Source: CAVXFS01 sp963761115 (lineage in GTDB: Bacteria > Pseudomonadota > Gammaproteobacteria > Burkholderiales > Gallionellaceae). From it: a stretch of DNA of 64,000 nucleotides. Where the stretch lies: positions 682,001 to 746,000 of the forward strand of contig CAVXFS010000005.1 in assembly GCA_963761115.1 (NCBI GenBank), read 5' to 3'. Position 1 is the stretch's first letter, and each line of letters begins with the position of its first letter. Made by a program: the position numbers and the translations under genes. Of this stretch, positions 35,566-44,722 are shown in pieces. The notes beneath the pieces are model-generated. The model was not told where the DNA came from. It worked only from the letters and a program-made list of their open reading frames with translations, and did no database searches.

Positions 35566-35916
35566 ATGAAATTGTTCTGGATTTTGCTGTTTTCGATAAC
35601 CATCTGTGGCTCTGCGTTCGGGCAGGAATATATGGATCTGGATGGGGATATTGCCATATCCAAGGAGCCGTTGACCGATCCGTTGCCGGATGGCGATCCG
35701 GTTGCCTACATCACCCTGCGCGGGAAGAATGCCGAGAAGATGTTCGCGCAAATGGACAACAAGACGGAGCAGAAGAATGTCTGCAACACCCCGGGATTGT
35801 CGGCGCGTCTGGCGGGAAACCTGATCTGTTTCAGGAACAATGAAGACCAGTATTCATGCAGCTTTGGCGCTCGCCTGACTGATGGCTGGCTGGTGCTTGG
35901 CAATCCGTGCAAATAG
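35566..35916 (+). CDS. Secreted hypothetical protein, 116 aa
   Basis: A 116-residue protein with signal peptide MKLFWILLFSITICGSAFG. The mature part contains four cysteines (NVCNTPG, LICFRNN, YSCSFGA, NPCK), enough for two disulfides, around short beta strands (DGWLVLGNPCK). It is probably periplasmic. No recognised family. It is placed between rluC and a GC-rich hairpin. Confidence 0.65.
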   Translation: MKLFWILLFSITICGSAFGQEYMDLDGDIAISKEPLTDPLPDGDPVAYITLRGKNAEKMFAQMDNKTEQKNVCNTPGLSARLAGNLICFRNNEDQYSCSFGARLTDGWLVLGNPCK

Positions 35917-35934
35917 CATCAATAGCGGTTTGAG

Positions 35935-35963
35935 CCCGGCTCCCCCGCGCGACGGGAGCCGGG
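35935..35963. terminator. GC-rich hairpin between convergent genes
   Basis: cccggctccc (35935-35944), nine-base loop, gggagccggg (35954-35963): a perfect 10-bp stem. It lies between the 116-residue gene and lapD, which converge. There is no long T-tract on either strand, so termination is likely but not certain. Confidence 0.6.
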
Positions 35964-35991
35964 TATTGCAAAGTATCGACTGGCAGCGCTG

Positions 35992-37902
35992 CTAGTTGCC
36001 GATAGCCGGACCGGTTGCGCCATCCACTCCCAGCGATTTCAGCATCGACAGTTCGCTTTCGCTGCGCACGCCGACAGCGATGACGATGACGCCGACGGCA
36101 TGGGCGACACTGCAGAAGCGATCCAGGAATTCCTGGCTGCCCGCATTTCCCTCAATGCCGTTCACCAATCCTGGATGGATCTTGACGTAATCGAGACCGA
36201 CCTCGGTCAGTTTGTGGCTCTCCGACAGCCGCTGACCGAATTGTTCGATACCGACATGGCACCCGAAATCCTTGAGCGCCTGGCAAATATCCCGGAACGC
36301 ATCGAAATTCTTGAATGCGCCATATTCGGTCACTTCGAACCACAGGCGCGAACAGCTCTGCGGATTACTGCGCAGGAGTTTCGAAAGGTCGGTGCGGAAT
36401 GTCCAGTTGCCGATGGTCTCGGCTGAAAGGTTCACTGCCACATCCTCGGAGATGGCGGATAGATGCCGGATGGCAAGGCGTACCACTTCCAGGTCTATCA
36501 TGGCGGTCAGGTTAAGGTGCGCCGCGATCGGCATGAATTCGCCGGCCGTTACCAATGGCTTGCCTGGTTCGGTCTGCAGGCGAACCACGCCTTCCTGGTG
36601 GAGTATCTGGCCGGCCTGGTTGATGACCGGGTAAAACGCCAGCTTCAAGTCTCCGGCATTCACGGCCTGGGTCAACAGGATGCGCCATTGTTCACCCGGA
36701 ATGACATTCATCTGCACATCGCTGCCGATCGCGTAACTGGCGTTGGCACCTTGCCCCTCGGCCAACGCAAGCGCATGGTCCACGCGGGAAAGGATGTCGC
36801 CAATGCTGCTGTCATGTTCGAACAGAACAACGCCCAGATGATACATGTCCGCGAGCCCTGTCCATTTTGGCAACAGTTGCTCGTCAAACAAATTTTTCAG
36901 CTGCTGGGCCACGCCATTCGGGTCGTCCTCGCCCGGCAGCAGCAAGGCGATGTCTCCGGCCTTGACCCGTCCCGGCAAAGCGCCTTCATGCTGGCGGGAA
37001 GCATCGGTAAAGATATGCCCGATCTGCTTGAGCAGCCTGTCGGTTCCTTCGCGCCCGAGCGCTTCGTTGAGATCGTCCAGGTCGGGCAGGCGCATCGCTG
37101 CCAGCACGCCGCGCTGCGACGTTTCTTCACCCGCAAGCTGACCCCTGAAATAGGCCATGAAATATTCGCGATTCGGCAAGCCGGTCAGCTGATCGTAATT
37201 CACGCGCCGCAGCAATTCCTCGAGCCGCGCCGCTGCTTCGCTGAACATCTGCCTTACCCGTTCCACCATGCCGTTCATGGCATGGACCAGGGCGCGCAGT
37301 TCCGGAGTGCGTGGTTCGGGGATCGTGATAAAGCGTCGCTCGCCGATGGCACCAGCCTGGTTTACCACGGCGTTGAGAGAACGGCCGATGGTGCGTAGCG
37401 CAAATGTGCCAAGAAAACCCATGATGCCTCCGCCCAGGCAAAACCAGAACAACAGCTTGCCGGTCTGCTCCCACAGCGCCTGATAGGCAAACTGGGTATT
37501 GCTGATCACTTTTACCGTGCCGTACTGTTTCCAGCCATCGCTGATTTGAGCAAGGCCGGGTTTCGATCCGATCGGGAACGATCGGGTAAACCAGGCGGGC
37601 ACATGTGCCTCCAGTTTATCCTGGATGCGCTGGACAATAACCTTGCCGAACGGGTCCACCACCGATATCGTCTGGTAAAAGCCTGTATCGTACAGAGCCG
37701 TTACCTGCAGCTCGATCGTCACCGGGTCTTTCTGCTGCTGGGTCATCGATAATGCCAACGAGTTGGCCACATCGTTATTCTTTCGCTCAAGCTGCTGCGT
37801 AAGATATCCCTGCGCCGACCAGATACTGAGCAACAGACTCCCCGCAAAAGCCATGACAGTAGAAATGATCACTGCCAGCCACAACTGACGCATTAATGAC
37901 AT
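35992..37902 (-). CDS. lapD: LapD-like c-di-GMP receptor (degenerate GGDEF-EAL)
   Basis: A 636-residue inner-membrane receptor that in Pseudomonas binds c-di-GMP and sequesters the protease LapG. Order: membrane helix (~5-27), periplasmic LapD_MoxY_N domain (~30-155, including the conserved WFTRSFPIG region), second membrane helix (~160-180), HAMP, a GGDEF domain whose signature has become KAGDI, and an EAL domain where EAL is EGV and other catalytic acids are lost (EVTEYGAF, GIEQFG). It should therefore bind but neither make nor cleave c-di-GMP. Start chosen at 37902 after gggaggtaaat. The lapG stop is only 13 bp upstream. Confidence 0.9.
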   Translation of the reverse strand: MSLMRQLWLAVIISTVMAFAGSLLLSIWSAQGYLTQQLERKNNDVANSLALSMTQQQKDPVTIELQVTALYDTGFYQTISVVDPFGKVIVQRIQDKLEAHVPAWFTRSFPIGSKPGLAQISDGWKQYGTVKVISNTQFAYQALWEQTGKLLFWFCLGGGIMGFLGTFALRTIGRSLNAVVNQAGAIGERRFITIPEPRTPELRALVHAMNGMVERVRQMFSEAAARLEELLRRVNYDQLTGLPNREYFMAYFRGQLAGEETSQRGVLAAMRLPDLDDLNEALGREGTDRLLKQIGHIFTDASRQHEGALPGRVKAGDIALLLPGEDDPNGVAQQLKNLFDEQLLPKWTGLADMYHLGVVLFEHDSSIGDILSRVDHALALAEGQGANASYAIGSDVQMNVIPGEQWRILLTQAVNAGDLKLAFYPVINQAGQILHQEGVVRLQTEPGKPLVTAGEFMPIAAHLNLTAMIDLEVVRLAIRHLSAISEDVAVNLSAETIGNWTFRTDLSKLLRSNPQSCSRLWFEVTEYGAFKNFDAFRDICQALKDFGCHVGIEQFGQRLSESHKLTEVGLDYVKIHPGLVNGIEGNAGSQEFLDRFCSVAHAVGVIVIAVGVRSESELSMLKSLGVDGATGPAIGN

Positions 37903-37915
37903 ATTTACCTCCCGA

Positions 37916-38599
37916 TTACTCGAATCCTTCACTCTTCATTTTCTCGACCAAATCATTCCATCTGGACAGGCGGCTCCCGCTGCCTGACTGAGGCGTGGCA
38001 CTTCCCGCCGCCCAAACACCTTCCGAGTTGAAACTGAAAATAGGTATCAGATCGCTGCGCCGTGATGCAGGTCGGATTTCTCCAATCAGATTATCGAGCA
38101 CCAGTGGTTCCGCGTCCGGCGCGGAATAATAGGTCAGCACCATGTGCGCCTGGGTGATGCTGCTTTCTGCCCCGCCGATCCGCGCCTTGACATACGTGAG
38201 TCGCAGCTTGGAAACTGGCACGCCTAAAAACTTCAGGGAAAAATACTTGGCAATCGTGAAATCTTCGCAGTCTCCACTCCCTTTTATCATCAACTCGATG
38301 GGCGTAGCCCAATAATCCTCTACCCCCCAGACTTGCTTATCGGGAGCAAAATGGATTTTTCGGTTAAAGAACTCGTTTATGTCCTTCAATTTTTTCTGTT
38401 CGGTTTCATCATGGAAGAGGGTAAGGACATTGTTCCAATCCTTGGCTACAGCCGCAGCGTTGCCGCCATAGCGTTGCTGGACTGACTGAATAACGCGTTC
38501 CAACTGGAATCCATCGCCCGCGCCGGCCAGCAGAGCTATCCCGAACAAACCGAGACAGCCCAGCAGCAACCCGAAACGATATTGTATGTTTATCAACAA
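37916..38599 (-). CDS. lapG: LapG-like periplasmic cysteine protease
   Basis: A 227-residue bacterial transglutaminase-like cysteine peptidase (BTLCP/DUF920). An N-terminal signal or anchor (FGLLLGCLGLFGIALLAG) directs it to the periplasm. The catalytic triad is visible: Cys111 in GSGDCEDF, His152 in TQAHMVL and Asp169 in LVLDNL. The acidic residues next to the Cys (DCED) correspond to the calcium site of LapG. In Pseudomonas LapG cuts the N-terminus of a giant adhesin unless held by LapD. Apparent TTG start; no strong ribosome binding site. Confidence 0.9.
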   Translation of the reverse strand: MLINIQYRFGLLLGCLGLFGIALLAGAGDGFQLERVIQSVQQRYGGNAAAVAKDWNNVLTLFHDETEQKKLKDINEFFNRKIHFAPDKQVWGVEDYWATPIELMIKGSGDCEDFTIAKYFSLKFLGVPVSKLRLTYVKARIGGAESSITQAHMVLTYYSAPDAEPLVLDNLIGEIRPASRRSDLIPIFSFNSEGVWAAGSATPQSGSGSRLSRWNDLVEKMKSEGFE

Positions 38600-38794
38600 G
38601 TGATCATCCGCAAGTAACTGTCATTCACATTATATTGGTAAGCGGTGTTCTGCAAACAATGCGCCATATTTTCCTCTTCCAACAGCCTGCATCGCCCTGT
38701 TTCTGAAGCGGGATGGAGATAGCGAAGATGGTGCGGTTCGGGGGAATTATCGTTCTGTCGGATGTTAAATGCTTTTCGCCTGCATCATCGCGGG

Positions 38795-38850
38795 AAAAGG
38801 AAAACCCTGCAATGGCACCAAATGATGGTGGTGCCGATGCAGGGTTTCCC
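38795..38850 (-). terminator. Terminator of the TolC-OmpA gene
   Basis: On the minus strand an extended stem (aaaccctgca-tcggcacca against tggtgcca-ttgcagggttt) spans 38802-38847 and is followed by tttcctttt. It lies 16 bp after the TolC-OmpA stop, separating that gene from lapG. Confidence 0.8.
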
Positions 38851-38865
38851 GGTTAATAACTTGCG

Positions 38866-40728
38866 TCAGTTGGACGGCGACGCTTGCATGGGTTCACGCA
38901 CGGTGAAGTGTATTTCTACACGGCGATTCTCGGCTCTGCCTTCCTCGGTTGCGTTGTCGGCTATCGGCTGGGATTCGCCCATTCCCTTGGTAGTGATGCG
39001 ATCGTCACTGATGCCATTGCTTACCAGCCAATTTTTTACCGTGGCTGCGCGCCGGTTCGACAGGTCCAGGTTGTAGGCGTCGCTGGCGATACTATCGGTA
39101 TGGCCGATCACCTCCAAGTTTGCATCCGGGTATTTCTGCGCAAACTCAACCACGGGCCTTAATTTTTCATCGGCAGTGGGTTTAAGCTGGTCGGATTTGT
39201 AATCAAAATTCACGCCCTGGAGGACTACGGTTTTTGCTGACAGGATGGCCTGTCTGGCAGTTGGCGCCACCTGGGATTGGCGAGATAGCCGGTCTTTTTC
39301 AAGGGCAACATTGAACAATGCATCCTTGTCGATCGGCCGGTCAATGTCAGGAATTGCCGGACAGATCGTTCCCATGTCCGTATCCTTGCTCATTTCCTCT
39401 TTCGGGGGAGTCATGTCGAGATTCTTGAGGTTGAGTGTATTGAGCAGGTTGCCGGACGTCGCCTGGTATTTGGCATCGGCGATCTTCAGGTCCATATCTG
39501 CGTTCAGGTAGTCGATCTCGGCCGTGTAATATTCGTTTTCTGTATCTAGCACATCAAGCAGGCTACGCTTGTTGATATCGAACTGGTCGGAGAAGGCCTG
39601 GCGTACCTTGTCGGTACTCAGCAAGTGCTGATCCAGGTAGTCCAGCTGTTCGGTCAGACGTTGGTGGTTGTTGTATGACATGGAAAGATTCTGGCGCACT
39701 TCGCGGCAGACCTTTTCGCGCTTGTCCTTGGCGATGTTGACTTCCTCGGCGGCCTTGAGTTTTTTGGACTTGTCCTGATTGCCGTTGAACAGGTTCCATG
39801 TCAGCGTGATACCGGCAGTCGACTGGTCGGTATTACCGAGGTAGCCGCCATCGTTCACGTCGTGGACATGTTCGGCATAGGCATCCACGCGCGGATAAAA
39901 GGCTGCTTTCTGAACATCCACGTTACGCTTGGCTGACAGGATATCCTCATAGGCAGCCTTGAGTATGGGCGCGCGTTCGAAACCCAGATTGATGCTGTCG
40001 GCACGATTCTTCGGCAAATCCTTGGACAGGACATCCGGTGGAGGATCCATATCGTCCTTCGGCAGGTCGCCAACGATGCGCTGGTATCGCGCGCTGACAT
40101 CATGCAGGTTGGATACCTCCGTCACCAGATTTGATTCGGCCAGTGCCAGGCGGCCGGCTGCGGTTTCCATATCAACCTGGCTGCCGACGCCGGACTCGGC
40201 GCGATCCTTGATTTTTGTATAAAACAGGCGGTGGGTAACATAGTTATCCTTGGCATACTCTACCAGTTGGCGGTAGCGCCAGACATCAATGTATGCGGTG
40301 GCGGCAGCGAGCGAGGCATTTTCGGATGCGTCGAGCATTTCATAGAAGCGCACCATGCTGGCATGCTCAAGTCGTCTGGTGTCGTTGAGTGTGCCAAAGC
40401 CTGCGAAAAGATTCTCGGTCAGCCTTATCTTGCCAGTCTGGACGTTGTATTGACGCTCGCCAGGCGGAGTATAAAGCGGGGTATCGTTACGCTGGAAGGC
40501 AGTGCCGTACAGCAAGTCAAGCGAAGGCAAGTTGCGGCCCCACGAGACATCACGCTCAAGCAGGCTGGCCTTGAACTCGTGCCATTTTGCGACAACCTCA
40601 GGGTTGGTCAGGACCGTTTTGCTGGCGATCTCTTTTAGTGTTGTTGCTGCTTGAGCCGCACAAGTAACCGATAGAAAAAGTAGGGATATGGATATGGCTA
40701 AAGTAGTCTTTTTCTCAAACTGGATCAT
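38866..40728 (-). CDS. TolC-family outer-membrane channel fused to OmpA domain
   Basis: A 620-residue fusion. A signal peptide (LAISISLLFLSVTCAAQA) precedes a TolC/OEP domain (~35-445) with two repeats of long helices and membrane strands, e.g. GKIRLTENLFAGFGTLNDTR and AGITLTWNLFNGNQDKS. A linker with a CPAIPD segment leads to an OmpA-like peptidoglycan-binding domain (~495-610) carrying VIGHTDSIASDAYNLDLSNR and RRVEIHF. The gene order with lapG and lapD suggests it is the LapE-type exit channel of an adhesin type I secretion system, tethered to the cell wall by the OmpA part. The inner-membrane ATPase and adaptor are not in the window. Confidence 0.9.
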   Translation of the reverse strand: MIQFEKKTTLAISISLLFLSVTCAAQAATTLKEIASKTVLTNPEVVAKWHEFKASLLERDVSWGRNLPSLDLLYGTAFQRNDTPLYTPPGERQYNVQTGKIRLTENLFAGFGTLNDTRRLEHASMVRFYEMLDASENASLAAATAYIDVWRYRQLVEYAKDNYVTHRLFYTKIKDRAESGVGSQVDMETAAGRLALAESNLVTEVSNLHDVSARYQRIVGDLPKDDMDPPPDVLSKDLPKNRADSINLGFERAPILKAAYEDILSAKRNVDVQKAAFYPRVDAYAEHVHDVNDGGYLGNTDQSTAGITLTWNLFNGNQDKSKKLKAAEEVNIAKDKREKVCREVRQNLSMSYNNHQRLTEQLDYLDQHLLSTDKVRQAFSDQFDINKRSLLDVLDTENEYYTAEIDYLNADMDLKIADAKYQATSGNLLNTLNLKNLDMTPPKEEMSKDTDMGTICPAIPDIDRPIDKDALFNVALEKDRLSRQSQVAPTARQAILSAKTVVLQGVNFDYKSDQLKPTADEKLRPVVEFAQKYPDANLEVIGHTDSIASDAYNLDLSNRRAATVKNWLVSNGISDDRITTKGMGESQPIADNATEEGRAENRRVEIHFTVREPMQASPSN

Positions 40729-41089
40729 TTTTTTGGGCCCCTATTTGTTATTCATTGCTCAAAATGAAAGGCATTCCTGAAATACATGAACATAAGATTA
40801 TCACAATAATTTGCAACTTGCTCGCTACTGTATTGTCAAACAACCCGAATATTATCTTGGGTTCTTGTAATGAGTCCATGCATGGGTTTCGGGCCGCTTT
40901 CAGATGCGGCAATTCTTAATGAGAATTTCATATTGCGCGATTTGGGTATAATCCATGCATGCATTTGGCAAGATTTCGCGCCCGCTTGCATAATTTATGA
41001 CAATGGAGGTGTTGCTTGAAGATCGGCTGCACGGGCGCCTGCATGTTGCTTTCATTATGCAACTATTTGTTTATAAATATAACTACACT
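40729..41089. other. Divergent regulatory region of TolC-OmpA and tetraheme cytochrome genes
   Basis: 361 bases, AT-richer than the coding DNA around it. A plus-strand tataat at 40947-40952 (ttgggtataatcc) is a candidate -10 for the cytochrome gene; no good -35 is seen. Open frames run through it from 40997, but their N-terminal residues do not look like protein. Confidence 0.45.
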
Positions 41090-42439
41090 ATGAACAACCG
41101 CATTAACAAGGCTTATAGCATGATGGGACTGTTGTCCGCATCTTCATTGGCAATGGGTCTTGCCAATTATGCTTATGGTTTGCCGATGGCCTCTTCAGTC
41201 GGGATTTCGATTGCCAGCTATGTTTCGACTGATGGCGGCGCTGTCGTGTTTGCGCCGGGCATTGCGATCAATATTACCAATTCGCGCCACAATCTGAGCA
41301 CGACCAATACTCTGGGTTCGAACCATGTCAGGGGTTCTCTGGGAACAGGTCCCGGTGGAACCAGCGTTCTTGACGCAGGTGGCAACGTTGTCGGTACGAA
41401 CCAGATATGTGTTTTCTGCCATACCCCGCACGGATTCAACGCTGTCATATCTGCACCATTGTGGAACAAGGCGGTGAATTCATCCGCCACCTATGTTGTA
41501 TATAACTCGGGTTCCAATCCAAGCAGTACCTTTGACTCCGCTGCACCTTCCATCGGCTCCGTATCCCTGGCCTGTCTGTCCTGCCACGATGGGACGCAAG
41601 CCATGGACAATATGATCAATGGCCCGGGCTCGGGATTGATGGCATCAGGCTATAACGGGGCGCTGAGCTCTGGCGGGGCGAGTCGATTCTTCACTGATAC
41701 TGCACAAGGTGGTCGAAGCCAGAGTTATACATGGAATAGTAATGGTAGTGCGGGCGGTGGATTTGGATTTGCCCAGATGAATCAGGGGGGAGTTGGCTTA
41801 ACTGATCCCAGCGGGAGCAGTGACAATCCAAGTGCGGATGGAATTCTGGTTGGCACAGACTTGTCGAACGACCATCCGGTCAGTATGCAATATTGCGGTG
41901 GCGGTATCGGCATAACTCAAGGATCGGCAACCGGCAACACATCGATAATTGCCGATGGTACATGTGCCGACAGGTCGTTCAATCTGCCAACTGCAGCTCA
42001 TATAGGAAATGCCAGCGAAGTCCGCTTCTGGGTCGACACCAACGTTATCCTCGACAGCGATGCTGTCGCTGCGGGCGCGGCAAGTATTGGTGGATTCGGC
42101 GCCTACCCGATCACGCGTGACCCCAGCACATATGAGTTCTATGTTGCCGATGGCCTCGTTCCGGCATCATCTGTGGGGACGACTTGCGGCAGTGCCAATA
42201 ATGGTGACGGCTGCGGACGCGGATTCGTGTCCAGCCTGAGTCCCAATTCGTTTACGCCAGTTCCTGGTTCGGGTATCCGTACCAAACAGGACATCCTTCT
42301 GTTTACCAATAACCCCGGTGTGGTTGGGCCGTCCGTGGAATGTGCATCCTGCCATGATCCGCATACCCCAAACAACGGCACTTTCCTGCGTCTATCCAAC
42401 GCGGGCAGTGGACTTTGCCTTTCCTGCCACGTCAAGTAA
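41090..42439 (+). CDS. Secreted tetraheme c-type cytochrome
   Basis: About 449 residues. The start at 41090 gives a signal peptide (SMMGLLSASSLAMGLANYAYG). Four heme-binding motifs are present: CVFCH, CLSCH, CASCH and a C-terminal CLSCH. Two pairs are widely separated by a Gly/Ser/Asn-rich region of over 200 residues that looks like a secreted beta-rich domain. Motif contexts such as CVFCHTPHG and CASCHDPH resemble the doubled-CXXCH cytochromes of metal-respiring or iron-oxidising bacteria. It is probably periplasmic or on the cell surface. No Shine-Dalgarno is evident, so the start is tentative (an upstream ATG at 40997 is less likely). Confidence 0.82.
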   Translation: MNNRINKAYSMMGLLSASSLAMGLANYAYGLPMASSVGISIASYVSTDGGAVVFAPGIAINITNSRHNLSTTNTLGSNHVRGSLGTGPGGTSVLDAGGNVVGTNQICVFCHTPHGFNAVISAPLWNKAVNSSATYVVYNSGSNPSSTFDSAAPSIGSVSLACLSCHDGTQAMDNMINGPGSGLMASGYNGALSSGGASRFFTDTAQGGRSQSYTWNSNGSAGGGFGFAQMNQGGVGLTDPSGSSDNPSADGILVGTDLSNDHPVSMQYCGGGIGITQGSATGNTSIIADGTCADRSFNLPTAAHIGNASEVRFWVDTNVILDSDAVAAGAASIGGFGAYPITRDPSTYEFYVADGLVPASSVGTTCGSANNGDGCGRGFVSSLSPNSFTPVPGSGIRTKQDILLFTNNPGVVGPSVECASCHDPHTPNNGTFLRLSNAGSGLCLSCHVK

Positions 42440-42546
42440 GCACGCGCAACAGAGTCGAAACCTGACACAGGCAAGTATCTTTGCGCACTCTTGAACCGGC
42501 ATCGTTCCATTGCTTAGGAATGAAAGCGATGCGCGACAAAGCCGTT

Positions 42547-43047
42547 TCACAACACCAGCGGAGTATCCGGCAATTCGTTCGCCGCCCCGGGCCGGGCAGG
42601 GAAGTGCCGGCGCAGGTGGGCACCGACCGCATGTATGCCCGCAATGACGCCGGTGTCGAAGTCACCCTGGCGAAACGCTGATTCCATGTCGCGGCAGATC
42701 AATTCCCATGCTTCGCTGCCAATCCTGGAATGGATGCCGCGGTCGGCGACGATCTCCACGTCGCGGTCGGCGAGCAGCAGGTAGATCAGCACGCCGTTGT
42801 TATGTTCGGTGTCCCAGATACGCAGTTGGGAGAACATGTCGATCGCGCGTTCGCGCGCGCTGACATCGCGCAGCAATGCATGTAGATCGATCGCACTCTC
42901 GACCGCGAAACGGATCTGCCCGCCATGCGTGGCTTCGGTCTCGCGGATCGCCTGCTCGATGGCGTGCATCGCATGCGGCGGGAACGCGGTCCGCACCGAG
43001 AGGTTGCCAGTCAACAGATGCCTGATCATCCGGCTTGCATTCATCAC
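42547..43047 (-). CDS. TPM-domain protein
   Basis: A 166-residue TPM (TLP18.3/Psb32/MOLO-1) domain protein without signal peptide or membrane helix: HAMHAIEQAIRETEATHGGQIRFAVES, ALLRDVSARERAIDMFSQLRIWDTE, NNGVLIYLLLADRDVEIVADRG. It is the last gene of a LemA-YgcG-TPM set on this strand, 47 bp after the YgcG-like gene. The biochemical role is unsettled; some plant members have phosphatase activity. Confidence 0.82.
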   Translation of the reverse strand: MMNASRMIRHLLTGNLSVRTAFPPHAMHAIEQAIRETEATHGGQIRFAVESAIDLHALLRDVSARERAIDMFSQLRIWDTEHNNGVLIYLLLADRDVEIVADRGIHSRIGSEAWELICRDMESAFRQGDFDTGVIAGIHAVGAHLRRHFPARPGAANELPDTPLVL

Positions 43048-43094
43048 TCGATCCCTGTCCTTAATTCATCTGCAGTTTGTCGGCAGCAGTCAGC

Positions 43095-43961
43095 TCACCA
43101 GTTGCCCGACGCACCCCCGCCACCGAACCCGCCGCCCCCGCCGCTGAATCCACCACCTCCACCGAACCCGCCACCTCCGCCGAACCCACCGCTACCAAAG
43201 CCGCCGGAACCGATGCCGCCATAGCTGCGACCGCCCCCGGCAAGGGTGAAGAAGAATGAGATCACGCCGACGATCGTAGCGATCAATACGGGTGCGACGA
43301 TCAGCCACGCCAGCAGTCCGGTGATGATGCCGATGATGGCAGCAGCAGGCAGGCGCCCGAACACCGAGCGCAGCACGCCGCCGACCACCATCACCAGCAT
43401 GAAGCCGACGAACAGCAGCGACTCGAAATTGTTGCCGCTACGCGCTGGGCTGCCTTGTCGCGCCGGTGCAGGCAACGGTTCCCCTGCGACGACGCTGATC
43501 ATGCGCGTCACGCCGGCGAGGATGCCGTTGTAGTAATCGCCCTGCTTGAAATACGGCGTGATGACCTCGGCGATGATGCGCTTGGCGGTGGCGTCGTTGA
43601 GCGCACCTTCCAGGCCATAGCCGACCTCGATGCGCATCGAGCGATCATTCCTGGCCACCAGCAATATTGCGCCGTCGTCCACGCCCTTGCGCCCGAGCTT
43701 CCATGCTTCCGCGACACGGATGCCATATTGGTCTATCGTTTCCGGCGCGGTGGTCGGCACCAGCAGCACCGCGATCTGGCTGCCTTTTTTGGCCTCGAAT
43801 CGAGCCAGCAGGGATTCGATGGACTGTTTCTGTTCCGGCGTGAGGGTAGCAGTCAGGTCGGTGACGCGCGCAGCCAGCGGCGGCACTGCCACATCGGCTT
43901 GTGCCATCGGGGAAACAAAGAAAAGCGCAAGCAGCAAGGCCTGCGCCACGCTACGCATCAT
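43095..43961 (-). CDS. YgcG-like TPM-domain protein with Gly-rich tail
   Basis: A 288-residue protein with signal peptide (SVAQALLLALFFVSPMAQA), a periplasmic TPM domain (~28-165, with SIESLLARFEAKKGSQIAVLL, GVDDGAILLVARNDRSMRIEVGYGLEG) and two membrane helices (~190-245). It ends in a low-complexity tail of Gly, Phe and Ser repeats (GSGGFGGGGGFG), as in E. coli YgcG. It begins 1 bp after the lemA stop, so the two are translationally linked. Probably membrane-associated; function is unknown. Confidence 0.85.
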   Translation of the reverse strand: MMRSVAQALLLALFFVSPMAQADVAVPPLAARVTDLTATLTPEQKQSIESLLARFEAKKGSQIAVLLVPTTAPETIDQYGIRVAEAWKLGRKGVDDGAILLVARNDRSMRIEVGYGLEGALNDATAKRIIAEVITPYFKQGDYYNGILAGVTRMISVVAGEPLPAPARQGSPARSGNNFESLLFVGFMLVMVVGGVLRSVFGRLPAAAIIGIITGLLAWLIVAPVLIATIVGVISFFFTLAGGGRSYGGIGSGGFGSGGFGGGGGFGGGGGFSGGGGGFGGGGASGNW

Positions 43962-43962
43962 G

Positions 43963-44577
43963 TCATTTGCCCGCGGCTGCTCCGGCCGGGGCGCCGAAAT
44001 CCACTGTAGGCGGCTTGGAGATCTCTTTCTCGTTGTCCACGGTGAAGGAAGGCTTCACCTTGAAACCGAACATCATCGCCGTCAGGTTGCTCGGGAACGA
44101 GCGCACCTCGACGTTGTATTCCTGCACCGCCTTGATATAGCGATTGCGCGCCACGGTGATGCGGTTCTCGGTGCCTTCGAGCTGTGCCTGCAGGTCGCGG
44201 AAATTGGCATCGGATTTCAGCTGCGGATAATTTTCCGACACCACCAGCAGGCGCGACAGCGCCGAAGACAGTTCGCCCTGTGCGGCCTGGAATTTGGCGA
44301 AGGCCTGCGGGTCGTTGATCAACTCCGGCGTGGCCTGGATGCTGCCGACCCGGGCGCGGGCATTGGTCACGCCGAGCAGCACGGCCTGTTCCTGCGCAGC
44401 GAAACCCTTGACGGTGTTGACCAGGTTGGGCACCAGGTCGGCGCGGCGCTGGTACTGGTTCAGCACTTCCGCCCAGCTTGCCTTGATCTGTTCGTCGGTG
44501 GATTGCAGGGTGTTGTAGCCGCAGCCGCTCAGCAGCAGGGTCGGGAGCAAGGCCAGTATCAATATCAATTTGCGCAT
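43963..44577 (-). CDS. lemA: LemA family protein
   Basis: A 204-residue LemA protein. The N-terminus (ILILALLPTLLLSGC) is a lipoprotein-type signal. It is followed by the all-helical LemA domain: YNTLQSTDEQIKASWAEVLN, QYQRRADLVPNLVNTVKGFA, LLVVSENYPQLKSDANFRDLQ, ENRITVARNRYIKAVQEYNV and the closing FPSNLTAMMFGFKVKPSF. It is first in a LemA-YgcG-TPM operon, an arrangement common in proteobacteria. LemA-like proteins form helical bundles at membranes; precise function is unknown. Confidence 0.9.
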   Translation of the reverse strand: MRKLILILALLPTLLLSGCGYNTLQSTDEQIKASWAEVLNQYQRRADLVPNLVNTVKGFAAQEQAVLLGVTNARARVGSIQATPELINDPQAFAKFQAAQGELSSALSRLLVVSENYPQLKSDANFRDLQAQLEGTENRITVARNRYIKAVQEYNVEVRSFPSNLTAMMFGFKVKPSFTVDNEKEISKPPTVDFGAPAGAAAGK

Positions 44578-44722
44578 GATGTCATCCTTGAGAATTATGA
44601 AAATGAACGCGTACGGAACATTGGGTGCTTACAAGAAGTTTTCAAGCTTCGGGATCGCCGAGGGCCCGCTTCTGTCAACAGTCTATATGAACTATCTGCC
44701 GGCGATGGCGAAGGATCCATGG

